DNA from: DASSKF01 sp035690725
Lineage (GTDB): Bacteria; Actinomycetota; Actinomycetes; Actinomycetales; Dermatophilaceae
Reading direction: 5' to 3'
NCBI GenBank assembly: GCA_035690725.1
Contig: DASSKF010000255.1
Location: forward strand, 1-41,634
DNA: 41,634 bases
Positions within the stretch are counted from its first letter, which is position 1. Each line of letters starts with the position of its first letter. This document shows positions 14,504 through 22,303 of the stretch, piece by piece. Below the pieces are notes generated by a model. It saw only the letters and a list, made by a program, of their open reading frames with translations. It was not told the DNA's origin and ran no database searches. Made by a program: the position numbers and the translations under genes.

Positions 14504-15208
14504 GTGACCGACTCGCCCATCCGTGTGCTCGTCGCCGACGACCACGGCCTCTACCGGCGGGGCCTCAGCATGGTGCTCGCGCAGGAGCCGGACATGGAGG
14601 TGGTCGGCGAGGCCGCGAGTGGACGGGAAGCGGTCGAGCTGGCGAGGCAGGTGCGTCCCGACGTGGCCCTGCTCGACCTGAACATGCCGGGCGGCTCCGG
14701 GACGCAGGCCTGCCGGGAGATCCGGGCGTGCCTGCCGGACGTCCGGGTCCTCGTCCTGACCATCTCCGACGAGGAGTCGGACCTGGTCGACGTCGTGCAG
14801 TCCGGCGCGAGCGGCTACGTCCTGAAGAGTGTCGAGGTGGAGGACGTGCTGACCGCCGTCCGGTCGGTCCACGCGGGGGAGTCGGCCGTGAGCCCGCCGA
14901 TGATGGCCAAGCTCCTCACGCGATTTCGGAAGGTGGCACCGGTGCTGGACGACCACGTGATCGAGCAGGCCCTGCCGACGCTCACCCGCCGTGAGCAGGA
15001 GGTCCTGCCGCTGTTGGGGCGGGGCCTGTCGAACGCGGAGATCGCGCGAGAGCTGTACATCTCGGAGAACACGGTCAAGACCCACGTGCGGAACGTGCTG
15101 GTCAAGCTGCACGTCAGCTCGCGGGTGGAGGCGGGGCTGATGGCCGGCCGTGCCGGGCTCGTCGACCTCGGTGTCGCCGGTCCGCCCTTGGTCGACCCCG
15201 AGCGCTGA
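14504..15208 (+). CDS. NarL/LuxR-type response regulator (orphan)
   Basis: A 234-residue two-domain regulator. The receiver domain (1-~120) has the acidic pair Asp12-Asp13 ('VLVADDHGLYRRGL'), phospho-acceptor Asp58 ('DVALLDLNMPGG'), the Thr in 'VLVLTISDEE' and the Lys in 'GYVLKS'. The C-terminal LuxR HTH (~165-225) reads 'LTRREQEVLPLLGRGLSNAEIARELYISENTVKTHVRNVLVKL'. No sensor kinase is encoded in the window. The recognition helix is 'ENTVKTHV', whereas mycobacterial DosR has 'EKTVKNYV', so DNA specificity may differ from DosR. GTG 14504 has a GGGTGGGAGGA Shine-Dalgarno. It lies between the CoA-transferase-like gene (divergent) and kup and could control the island. Confidence 0.93.
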   Translation: MTDSPIRVLVADDHGLYRRGLSMVLAQEPDMEVVGEAASGREAVELARQVRPDVALLDLNMPGGSGTQACREIRACLPDVRVLVLTISDEESDLVDVVQSGASGYVLKSVEVEDVLTAVRSVHAGESAVSPPMMAKLLTRFRKVAPVLDDHVIEQALPTLTRREQEVLPLLGRGLSNAEIARELYISENTVKTHVRNVLVKLHVSSRVEAGLMAGRAGLVDLGVAGPPLVDPER

Positions 15209-15338
15209 CGCGTCCACCCGGCGTGCGCGGCGTTGCCGTGCCACGATGTCCTGAGGCGAGGGCACCACCCGAAGGAAGTGGTCGACGACGTCCGCACCAG
15301 CTTCCCGCGGGTCGGGCACCGGCCGCAGCGGGGCCGCC

Positions 15339-17210
15339 GTGACGACCGCACTCGCTGCGCTCGGTGTGGTCTTCGGCGACGTCGGCACCAGTCCCCTCTA
15401 CGCGTTCCGGACGGTCTTCACGATCGACCAGGGCATTGTGCGTCCCACTCCCGGCGACGTCTACGGCGTCGTCTCCCTGATGTTCTGGTCGGTCACCATC
15501 GTCGTCTCGGTCAAGTACGTCACCGTGCTGATGCGAGCGGACAACCGCGGCGAGGGAGGCGTCCTCGCGCTCGCTGCGCTCGCCCGCCGGCTGTATGCCG
15601 GGCGCACCCGTCGCGCAGGGACCCTGCTGGTCATCGGGATCGTCGGGGTCTCCCTCTTCTACGGCGACTCCGTGATCACGCCCGCCATCAGCGTGCTGTC
15701 GGCGGTGGAGGGGCTCGAGGTCGCGGCCCCGGGTCTGGCGCACCTGGTCGTGCTCATCGCCGCGGTGATCCTCGCCTTCCTCTTCGCCGTCCAGCGGTTC
15801 GGCACGGCCCGGGTGGGCCGGCTGTTCGGCCCGGTCATGCTGGTGTGGTTCGCGAGCATCGGGCTGGCCGGGCTGGGTGCCGTCGTCCGCCGGCCCCAGG
15901 TCGTCCGGGGCCTGTCACCGAGCTACGCGGTGGCCTTCGTGGTGGCCCACCCCGCCGTCACCTTCGTGGCGATGGGCGCCGTCGTGCTCGTGGTCACCGG
16001 CGCCGAGGCGCTGTATGCCGACATGGGCCACTTCGGTCGGGCACCCATCCAGCGCGCCTGGTTCGTCGTCGTCTTCCCGGCGCTCACGCTCAACTACCTC
16101 GGCCAGGCGGACCTGGTGCTCGCCCATCCCGCGTCGGTCGCCAACCCCTTCTTCCTGCTGCTGCCGGGCTGGACCCGGCTGCCCATGGTGGTCCTCGCCA
16201 CCGCCGCCACGGTGATCGCCAGCCAGGCCGTCATCTCCGGGGCCTTCTCGTTGTCCCGCCAGGCCATGCAGCTGGGGCTGGTGCCGCCACTGGCGGTGCG
16301 GCAGACCTCGGAGCGGGAGGAGGGGCAGGTGTACCTCCCGGCGGTGAACGCCCTGCTGTTCCTCGCGGTCCTCGCGGTGATGGTGACGTTCGGGTCCTCG
16401 CAGCGTCTCGCCACGGCATACGGCGTCTCCGTGACGGGAGCACTCGTGGTGGACACGCTCCTGCTGCTCCTCGTCTCCCGGCTGCTCTGGCACTGGAGGT
16501 CGTGGCAGGTGGCCGTCGCCGGAGTGGTCTTCGGCGGGCTGGAGCTGACCTTCCTCACCGCGAACCTGTCCAAGGTGGTCCACGGCGGCTGGGTCCCGCT
16601 GCTGATCGCCACCGCGGTGCTCACGGTGATGACGACGTGGCGGCGCGGACGCCAGCAGCTGATGGCGAACCGCCACGAGCTGGAGGGGTCGCTGCACGAG
16701 TTCGTCGAGGAGGTGCGGGCGCGGCAGGTGCCCCGCGTGCCGGGGGTCGCCGTCTTCCCGCACCCGAACAAGGAGACGACGCCGCTCGCGCTGCGCGCGA
16801 ACGTCGACCACAACCACGTCCTCCACCGGCAGGTCGTGATCGTGTCGATGAGCACCGTCAACCTCCCGCACGTGCCGGCGTCCGAGGCGTTCACCCTCGA
16901 CGACCTCGGGCACGCGGACGACGGCATCCAGCACGTGGAGGTGCAGGTCGGGTTCTCCGACAGCCCGGACATCCCGCGAGCACTGCGCGCCGCCTGTGCG
17001 ACGGGGCGGCTCGACCCGGAGCTGGAGCGCTCCGGTCAGGTGTCCTACTTCGTGTCCCGGGGCGGGGTCCGCCGCACTCGCGCGCCCGGGATGCCCCGGT
17101 GGCGCAAGGCGCTGTTCGTGGTGCTCGCGCACAACGCGGCGGATCCGGCCGCCTACTTCGGGCTGCCGCCCGAGCGCACGGTGACGATGGGCAGCGACGT
17201 CGACCTCTGA
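15339..17210 (+). CDS. kup: Kup-family potassium uptake permease
   Basis: A 623-residue secondary K+ transporter, probably K+/H+ symport, in the cytoplasmic membrane. The signature 'LAALGVVFGDVGTSPLYAFRTVF' is at the N-terminus, followed by 'KYVTVLMRADNRGEGGVLALAAL', 'GVSLFYGDSVITPAISVLSAVEGL', 'TGAEALYADMGHFGR' and 'NYLGQADLVL', ~12 hydrophobic segments in residues 1-430, and a ~200-residue cytoplasmic tail. GTG 15339 is the first start after an in-frame stop at 15252, giving a short but normal N-terminus. It is in the same direction as the response regulator, 130 bp downstream. Kup systems often serve osmotic or acid stress, matching the stress-gene context. Confidence 0.95.
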   Translation: MTTALAALGVVFGDVGTSPLYAFRTVFTIDQGIVRPTPGDVYGVVSLMFWSVTIVVSVKYVTVLMRADNRGEGGVLALAALARRLYAGRTRRAGTLLVIGIVGVSLFYGDSVITPAISVLSAVEGLEVAAPGLAHLVVLIAAVILAFLFAVQRFGTARVGRLFGPVMLVWFASIGLAGLGAVVRRPQVVRGLSPSYAVAFVVAHPAVTFVAMGAVVLVVTGAEALYADMGHFGRAPIQRAWFVVVFPALTLNYLGQADLVLAHPASVANPFFLLLPGWTRLPMVVLATAATVIASQAVISGAFSLSRQAMQLGLVPPLAVRQTSEREEGQVYLPAVNALLFLAVLAVMVTFGSSQRLATAYGVSVTGALVVDTLLLLLVSRLLWHWRSWQVAVAGVVFGGLELTFLTANLSKVVHGGWVPLLIATAVLTVMTTWRRGRQQLMANRHELEGSLHEFVEEVRARQVPRVPGVAVFPHPNKETTPLALRANVDHNHVLHRQVVIVSMSTVNLPHVPASEAFTLDDLGHADDGIQHVEVQVGFSDSPDIPRALRAACATGRLDPELERSGQVSYFVSRGGVRRTRAPGMPRWRKALFVVLAHNAADPAAYFGLPPERTVTMGSDVDL

Positions 17211-17219
17211 CGCGGGACC

Positions 17220-17233
17220 GGGACCTTTGGCCC
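17220..17233 (+). promoter_or_regulatory. DosR-like box C, upstream of the CBS-BON gene
   Basis: GGGACCTTTGGCCC matches 11 of 14 positions of GGGACTWWAGTCCC. The hexamer GATGCT starts 23 nt after the box, and the start codon is 65 bp downstream. A CCGGG/CCCGG hairpin could also form here, so a kup terminator is the alternative. Confidence 0.55.
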
Positions 17234-17297
17234 GGGTCAGCACCGCCGGCGTCGAAGATGCTGGAAGCGGTTCCCCCCGACTCCCGAAGGACACCCC

Positions 17298-17906
17298 ATG
17301 CTGGTTCGCGAGATCATGACGACTCCCGCCCTGACCGTCGGGGCCGACCAACGGCCCCGGGAGGCCCTGCGCCTCATGGCCTCCGCGCACGTCACCGCGC
17401 TCCCGGTGCTCGACGGGTCGGGCGACCTCATCGGGATGCTCAGCGAGGCGGACCTGCTCCGGCCGGCACTGGGCGCGGACTCGCGGGCGCACCTGCGTCC
17501 GTCGGCCCACGACGGCGTCGTCCTGCCCCGGCGCGTGGACGAGCTGATGAGCACGCCTGCGCACACGGTGACCGAGGAGACCGATGTCGCCGACCTGGCC
17601 CTGACGCTCGACGCGACCGGGTGGAAGAGCATGCCCGTGGTGCGCGAGGGGGAGCTGGTGGGCATGGTGAGCCGCAGCGACATCGTCCGGGCGCTGTGGC
17701 GCACCGATGCCGAGATCCGCGAGGACGTGGCCGCGCGGCTGCGCGACTTCGCGCTGACCGGCCTCCACCCGGCCGTCGAGGACGGCGTCGTCCTGATCAC
17801 CGGCACGAGCACCCCCTACGAGCGCCAGGTGGCCGCCGCGGTCGCCTCCGGGGTGCGCGGCGTGCGCCGGGTCCAGTGCGACCGGGTGCCCTCGCCCGCT
17901 CGCTGA
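17298..17906 (+). CDS. CBS-pair and BON domain protein
   Basis: A 202-residue soluble protein. CBS 1 (~1-60) is 'MLVREIMTTPALTVGADQRPREALRLMASAHVTALPVLD' and 'LIGMLSEADLL'. CBS 2 (~80-140) is 'VDELMSTPAHTVTEETDVADLALTLDATGWKSMPVVREGELVGMVSRSDIV'. The BON domain (~140-200) is 'DVAARLRDF' with 'VEDGVVLITGTSTPYERQVAAAVASGVRGVRRV'. CBS pairs bind adenine nucleotides; BON domains bind phospholipid or protein. CBS proteins of this kind (for example Hrp1) are among the most strongly hypoxia-induced in mycobacteria. Box C and a GAAGGA Shine-Dalgarno precede ATG 17298. It may modulate Kup, but that is only context. Confidence 0.93.
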   Translation: MLVREIMTTPALTVGADQRPREALRLMASAHVTALPVLDGSGDLIGMLSEADLLRPALGADSRAHLRPSAHDGVVLPRRVDELMSTPAHTVTEETDVADLALTLDATGWKSMPVVREGELVGMVSRSDIVRALWRTDAEIREDVAARLRDFALTGLHPAVEDGVVLITGTSTPYERQVAAAVASGVRGVRRVQCDRVPSPAR

Positions 17907-18005
17907 GCCAGCCGGCCGGTGTGCGCGCCCGAGGCGCCCGGCATACCGGCGCGGCCCCCGGCGTTCCCGCGTCGGGACCGCCACGAGAGAGAAGGTCACG
18001 TTCGG

Positions 18006-18431
18006 ATGTGCTCCTACTGCGGGTGCCGCTCCATCTCGCTCATCGGCCGTTGGTCGGAGGAGCACGAGGAGCTGGTCAACACCTCCGGTGCGGTGCTGCG
18101 CGCCCGGCGCACCGGTGACGAGGCGGCGGCGCGGGCCGCGGCGACCCGGCTGGCCGGGATGCTCGACGCCCACACCGGCTCCGAGGAGCGCAGCCTCTTC
18201 GCCGAGCTGCGCCTCGATCCCGACTTCACCGAGCACGTGGACGCGTTGTGCGCCGAGCACCTCGACATCCACGCGCTGCTCGGCAGGGTCGTCTCCGGGG
18301 ACGCGGGCCTCGCGGAGCGGTTCGACGACCTGTTGCGCCGCCACATCGACCGCGAGGAGAACGGGCTGTTCCCCGCAGCGGCGGTCTCTCTCGACGGTCC
18401 GGCCTGGGAGCGCGCGGTCGCCCGGGCCTGA
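18006..18431 (+). CDS. hemerythrin-domain protein with N-terminal Cys motif
   Basis: A 141-residue four-helix-bundle protein. The N-terminus is 'MCSYCGCRSI', a C-x2-C-x-C cluster; the rest is a hemerythrin HHE domain. All seven expected di-iron ligands are visible: His20 ('EEHEEL'), His56 and Glu60 ('HTGSEERSLF'), His85 and His89 ('EHLDIHALL'), His113 and Glu117 ('HIDREENGLFP'). Such proteins bind or sense O2 or NO, or repair Fe-S centres. The Cys cluster could bind an Fe-S cluster or act in thiol redox chemistry. ATG 18006 fits the motif; the frame is open to 17919 without similarity. It lies 99 bp after the CBS-BON gene and may be co-transcribed with it. Confidence 0.88.
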   Translation: MCSYCGCRSISLIGRWSEEHEELVNTSGAVLRARRTGDEAAARAAATRLAGMLDAHTGSEERSLFAELRLDPDFTEHVDALCAEHLDIHALLGRVVSGDAGLAERFDDLLRRHIDREENGLFPAAAVSLDGPAWERAVARA

Positions 18432-18473
18432 CGCCCTCGCCCTCGGCGGACCACCCGGTGCGAGACTGAGCGG

Positions 18474-19229
18474 ATGGCTGCACAGATCGCGAGCGTGGAC
18501 GTCCCGACGAGCGACGGGGTGGCCGATGCCGTGTTCGCCGTCCCCGACGACGGGGCCGCGCACCCGGGTGTCCTCCTCTACATGGATGCCTTCGGTCTCC
18601 GCCCGCAGATCGAGTCCATGTGCGCCCGCCTCGCCGACGAGGGGTATGCCGTGCTCGCACCGAACGTCTTCTACCGCGGGGGCCGTGCCCCGGTGGTGGA
18701 GCTGGGTGACCTCAAGGACCCGGCCGGCCGCAGGGGTCTGTTCGGCCGGCTGCGCCCGCACATGAGCACCCTGACGGCGGAGCTCGCCGCCCGGGACGCC
18801 ACGGCCTACCTCGACCACCTGGCCGGCAGCGACCGGGTGGCCGACGGTCCGGTCGGAGTCGTGGGCTACTGCATGGGTGGCGCGCTGGCCCTGCGCACGG
18901 CAGCGGGCTTCCCCGACCACGTGGCCGCCGCCGCCAGCTTCCACGGCGGGCGGCTGGCCGTCGACGCGGAGGACAGCCCGCACCGTCGCTTCGGGTCGAT
19001 CGCTGCCGAAGTCTACGTCGCCCACGCCGACCAGGACGCCTCCATGCCGTCCGAGATGCAGGCCGAGGTCGCCCGAGCGCTGGACGAGGCCGGAGTCCGG
19101 TACACGGCAGAGTGCTACGAGGGCGCCGCCCACGGGTTCACGATGGCGGACACGGCTGCCCACGACGCGGCCGCCGAGCACCGGCACTGGGAGGCGTTGC
19201 TGGACCTGTTCGGCCGAACCCTGCGCTGA
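18474..19229 (+). CDS. dienelactone hydrolase family protein
   Basis: A 251-residue alpha/beta hydrolase of the DLH type. The nucleophile is Cys133 in 'VGVVGYCMGGALAL', the acid is probably Asp188 in 'VAHADQDASMP', and His220 is in 'EGAAHGF'. The N-terminal half has 'PGVLLYMDAFGLRPQIESMCARLADEGYAVLAPNVFYRGG'. DLH enzymes hydrolyse dienelactones in the chlorocatechol pathway, but many relatives act on other esters or lactones, and no aromatic pathway gene is nearby. A hexamer GAGACT lies 6 nt before ATG 18474 and there is no Shine-Dalgarno, so it is probably leaderless. It ends 18 bp from the convergent sortase gene. Confidence 0.9.
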   Translation: MAAQIASVDVPTSDGVADAVFAVPDDGAAHPGVLLYMDAFGLRPQIESMCARLADEGYAVLAPNVFYRGGRAPVVELGDLKDPAGRRGLFGRLRPHMSTLTAELAARDATAYLDHLAGSDRVADGPVGVVGYCMGGALALRTAAGFPDHVAAAASFHGGRLAVDAEDSPHRRFGSIAAEVYVAHADQDASMPSEMQAEVARALDEAGVRYTAECYEGAAHGFTMADTAAHDAAAEHRHWEALLDLFGRTLR

Positions 19230-19247
19230 CCTGGCGGCCGGCTCGCC

Positions 19248-19961
19248 TCACCCGAGGCGGGCCCACACCACCCAGTTGCCCTCGAAGTGGCCGCCGACCA
19301 CGGGCGTCGCGGGGTCGCAGGTGATCAGCCGCAGCTCGGGCTCCGTCGCGTCGGCCTGCCAGATGGAGCGGTCGCGGGGCACGGCCTGCTTGCTCTCCCC
19401 CGCCGAGCGGGTCACCGTGAAGCGCACCCGGTCGCCGCTGCTGTAGCCGACCACCACGTGGTCGCCGGGGCGCACCCGGGGCAGCTCCCAGAACACGTCC
19501 GGGGTGCCGTTCCAGCTCACGTGCCCCACGAGGACGGACGAGCCCGGGAAGCCCGGCCGTGGCCAGCCCGCCTCCGCGTACCAGCCCGCGCTTCCCGGAT
19601 CCGGCGCGAGGACCTGCGCGGTGTCGAGGTGGGCGGGGTCCAGCGTGGCATCGACCAGCTGTGCCCCCGACCGGCTCACCACCCGGACCCGGACCGGGTC
19701 ACCCGCGGGGGTACTCGCCCCCGCAGTCGGCCGGTTCGCCGGCGAAGCGGGGGAGGTGCGGGAGGTGGCCGGTTCCGAGGTGGCCGCCACCGCGGCCGGC
19801 GGCGTCACCGGACCGGGGGCGAAGAAGCCCGACCCGAGCACCGCGAAGGCGCCGCCGGCCAGCACGAGCAGCACGGCGACGGCGGTGAGGGCCCAGGAGC
19901 GAGGTCTCACGACGACCCGGCTCCTCGCCCGCTCACGGCTCCGTCCATGACGTTCCCCCAC
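19248..19961 (-). CDS. class F sortase
   Basis: A 237-residue membrane-anchored transpeptidase. A basic N-terminus precedes one membrane segment (~24-45, 'WALTAVAVLLVLAGGAFAVLGSGFF') and a Pro/Ser/Thr linker (~50-90). The sortase domain has 'VLVGHVSWNG' (catalytic His), 'RPGDHVVVGYSSGDRVRFTV', 'LRLITCDP' (catalytic Cys) and 'NWVVWARLG' (Arg). Size and layout match the actinobacterial class F (SrtF/E-like) group. Sortases join secreted proteins to the cell wall, but no LPXTG-type substrate is encoded in the window. GTG 19961 is used; an internal GTG would shorten the cytoplasmic tail only. Confidence 0.88.
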   Translation of the reverse strand: MGERHGRSRERARSRVVVRPRSWALTAVAVLLVLAGGAFAVLGSGFFAPGPVTPPAAVAATSEPATSRTSPASPANRPTAGASTPAGDPVRVRVVSRSGAQLVDATLDPAHLDTAQVLAPDPGSAGWYAEAGWPRPGFPGSSVLVGHVSWNGTPDVFWELPRVRPGDHVVVGYSSGDRVRFTVTRSAGESKQAVPRDRSIWQADATEPELRLITCDPATPVVGGHFEGNWVVWARLG

Positions 19962-20077
19962 CAGCCCCCCGGTGATCCACCACGACGACCCCCGCCGTCA
20001 GCACGACTGTACGGGACCGACGGGTCCCTGTCACCGCCCTGGTGGCGCCGGGAGCGCCGGCACAAGCACCTGCCTCT

Positions 20078-20096
20078 TGCATCTATGATGGATGCA
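20078..20096 (+). promoter_or_regulatory. GntR operator overlapping the promoter of its own gene
   Basis: TGCATC-TATGATG-GATGCA is an inverted repeat with a 7-bp spacer that ends 2 bp before the start codon at 20099. The spacer contains a -10-like TATGAT (20084-20089). A second repeat, ATGATG-N4-CATCAT, overlaps it. The position implies autorepression by blocking RNA polymerase. The element stands out as AT-rich in a very GC-rich region. Confidence 0.65.
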
Positions 20097-20098
20097 TC

Positions 20099-20743
20099 AT
20101 GCCCGCATCCCGCCTGCCGTCCGCCGCCGAACGCGCCTACAGCCACCTCAAGACCGGGATCCTCGACGGGAGCGTCGCACCCGGCGTCCTCGTCACCGAG
20201 GGGGACGTGGCCGACGAGCTCGGGTTGTCCCGTACCCCGGTCCGCGAGGCCCTCCTTCGCCTGGAGGTGGAGGGACTGGTGGCGCTCTACCCGAAGAAGG
20301 GAGCACTCGTCATACCGGTCTCGGCGGACGAGGCACGCGACGTGGTCGAAGCACGCGAGGTGATCGAGCTGTGGGCCGCCGGTCGTGCCTGGTCACGCCG
20401 CGAGCAGCTCCCGGCACGGCTCACGGGCCACCTGGACGAGATGCGGCAGGCCCGCGCCACGGACGACGTGGCCCGGTTCAGCGAGGCCGACCGGTCCTTC
20501 CACGAGGAGCTGGTCGCCGGGGCGGGCAACATGATCCTGACCAAGCAGTACCGCATGCTCCGTGAGCGGCAGCTGTGCATCACGAGCTCCGCGATGCGAG
20601 TCTCCGGCGCCCGCATGGACCGCGCGGTCCGCGAGCACACCGAGCTCGTCCGGCTGCTGGGGGAGGGCACCAGGGCCCAGTTCCTGGGGGCCGTGAAGAG
20701 CCACCTGCAGGTCGCGCGCGAGCAGGCCCGGGGGGAGCGGTGA
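20099..20743 (+). CDS. GntR family regulator with FCD domain
   Basis: A 214-residue regulator. The winged HTH (~8-75) reads 'AERAYSHLKTGILDGSVAPGVLVTEGDVADELGLSRTPVREALLRLEVEGLVALYPKKGALVIPV'. The C-terminal all-helical FCD ligand-binding domain (~80-210) has 'DVVEAREVIELWAAGRA', 'DRSFHEELVAGAGN' and 'REHTELVRLLGEG'. FCD regulators respond to carboxylic acids. The stop overlaps the start of the MFS transporter (GTGA), so the transporter is the most likely target and its substrate the likely ligand. ATG 20099 follows directly after a palindromic operator, suggesting a leaderless or nearly leaderless transcript. Confidence 0.93.
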   Translation: MPASRLPSAAERAYSHLKTGILDGSVAPGVLVTEGDVADELGLSRTPVREALLRLEVEGLVALYPKKGALVIPVSADEARDVVEAREVIELWAAGRAWSRREQLPARLTGHLDEMRQARATDDVARFSEADRSFHEELVAGAGNMILTKQYRMLRERQLCITSSAMRVSGARMDRAVREHTELVRLLGEGTRAQFLGAVKSHLQVAREQARGER

Positions 20744-22095
20744 CCGCCGGCGTCCAGCACGTGGGGGCGGACCGGCGCCCGACCGACCCGGCCGTCCGCT
20801 TTCCCCTCGGTGGCCGCCGGGCCTGGCTGGTGTGGGGAGCGGCCCTGGCCGTCTATGTGCTGGCGGTGTTCCACCGCAGCTCCCTCGGCGTCGCCGGGCT
20901 GCTCGCTGTGCACCGCTTCGACATCAGCTCCGCCCAGCTGGGCACGTTCACGATGCTGCAGCTCGCCGTCTATGCCGCGATGCAGGTCCCGGTCGGTGCC
21001 GTCCTCGACCGCGTCGGCTCCAAGCGGCTGCTGATGACCGGACTCGTGCTGATGACGCTGGCCCAGGCCTCGTTCGCGTTCGTCAGCAGCTTCGCCGGCG
21101 GCCTCGTCGCGCGGGTCGTCGTGGGGCTCGGGGACGCGATGGTCTTCATCAGCGTGATGCGGATCGTCGCACTGTGGTTCCCGCCCGCTCGCACCCCCAT
21201 GGTCACCCAGCTGACCGGGCTGTTCGGGCAGGTGGGCGCGCTCGTCGCCGCCCGACCGCTCTCGGCGGCCCTGCAGGGCATCGGCTGGACGCCCTCGTTC
21301 CTGCTCGCCTCCGGCGTCGGAGTCGTGCTGGCCGTGGTCCTCGTCCTGGTGGTCAAGGACTCGCCGTATGCCGACCAGCGCCGGGAGCAGCTCAAGGTCC
21401 GGGAGGTGGGTCGGACCCTGCGCGCATGCTGGCGCCAGCCGGGCACGCGGCTGGGACTGTGGACCCACTTCTCGGCCCAGTTCGGCGCCAACGTCTTCGC
21501 GCTGCTGTGGGGCTTCCCGTTCCTCGTCTCCGGCCAGGGCCTCTCGGCGGCCGCCGCCAGCAACCTGCTGATGCTCATGGTGGTGACGAACGTGGTGACC
21601 AGTCCGGTGGTCGCGACCCTGGTCGCGCGCTTCCCCTTCTCGCGGTCCACGCTCACGCTCGGGATCGTCACCTCGATCATGGCCGTGTGGGGTGTCGTGC
21701 TGCTCTGGCCGGGGCGGGCGCCCCTGTGGCTGCTCGTCGTCCTCGTCGTGGTCACCGCCGTCGGCGGCCCGGGCTCCATGATCGGGTTCGACCTGGCCCG
21801 GACGTTCAACCCTCCGACCCGGATCGGCAGCGCCACCGGCATCGTCAACGTGGGCGGCTTCGTCGCGTCACTGACGGTGGTGCTCCTCATCGGCCTCGTG
21901 CTGGACCACGTGGCCCCGGGAGGGCCCAGCACCTACGACGTGGACTCGTTCCGGTCCGCGATGTCGGTGCAGTACCTCGTGTGGGGCCTGGGGGTGCTGC
22001 AGATCGTGCGCTACCGGCGTCGCGCTCGACGTGGCCTCCTGCGGGACGACCCCGAGCTCTACGCCGCCCTCCGGTCCGGCCACGCCCACTCCTGA
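20740..22095 (+). CDS. MFS transporter coupled to the GntR regulator
   Basis: A 451-residue major facilitator protein with about 12 hydrophobic segments. The N-terminal half has 'AWLVWGAALAVYVLAVFHRSSLGVAG' and 'VPVGAVLDRVGSKRLLMTGLVL', the usual motif A 'D-R-x-G-x-(K/R)' between helices 2 and 3. A cytoplasmic loop ('DSPYADQRREQLKVREVGRTLR') separates the halves. The C-terminal half has 'GWGFPFLVSG'-type and 'GPGSMIGFDLARTFNP' segments. Substrate not identifiable; co-regulation with an FCD-type GntR points to an organic acid or related metabolite. The GTG start lies inside the stop of the regulator gene. Confidence 0.9.
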   Translation: MTAGVQHVGADRRPTDPAVRFPLGGRRAWLVWGAALAVYVLAVFHRSSLGVAGLLAVHRFDISSAQLGTFTMLQLAVYAAMQVPVGAVLDRVGSKRLLMTGLVLMTLAQASFAFVSSFAGGLVARVVVGLGDAMVFISVMRIVALWFPPARTPMVTQLTGLFGQVGALVAARPLSAALQGIGWTPSFLLASGVGVVLAVVLVLVVKDSPYADQRREQLKVREVGRTLRACWRQPGTRLGLWTHFSAQFGANVFALLWGFPFLVSGQGLSAAAASNLLMLMVVTNVVTSPVVATLVARFPFSRSTLTLGIVTSIMAVWGVVLLWPGRAPLWLLVVLVVVTAVGGPGSMIGFDLARTFNPPTRIGSATGIVNVGGFVASLTVVLLIGLVLDHVAPGGPSTYDVDSFRSAMSVQYLVWGLGVLQIVRYRRRARRGLLRDDPELYAALRSGHAHS

Positions 22096-22169
22096 GCCGT
22101 CGCACCGGCGCCACCGGGTGGGTGCGCCGTGGACGTGGCAGGCGTCTCGGTTGGTGCTTGCGGGAAACC

Positions 22170-22185
22170 GTTACCACTTCGTGAT
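22170..22185 (+). promoter_or_regulatory. possible MtrA-type direct repeat upstream of the NlpC/P60 gene
   Basis: GTTAC-CACTTC-GTGAT fits the GTNAC-N6-GTNAC pattern described for the response regulator MtrA at 9 of 10 informative bases. It lies ~205 bp before the start of a RipA-like gene, a known MtrA target class in mycobacteria. The remainder of 22096-22389 is non-coding and relatively AT-rich (for example CGAAAAAACATCC at 22236-22248). Confidence 0.4.
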
Positions 22186-22303
22186 GTATCGGACGCGCAC
22201 GCCGCCCTCGGGTGGCGCTTCGCTGAGGTGACCTGCGAAAAAACATCCGTGTCATTCGGCGTGTCGCTGCACGCACGGGGCCCGTGAGGTCCATGATTTG
22301 GTT

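Noticed and set aside
15915..19187. 1090-codon open frame on the minus strand across kup, CBS-BON, hemerythrin and DLH
   Set aside because: It is antisense to four clear genes, rich in Arg/His/Gly/Asp repeats and without family motifs; it is open because of extreme GC content at third positions.
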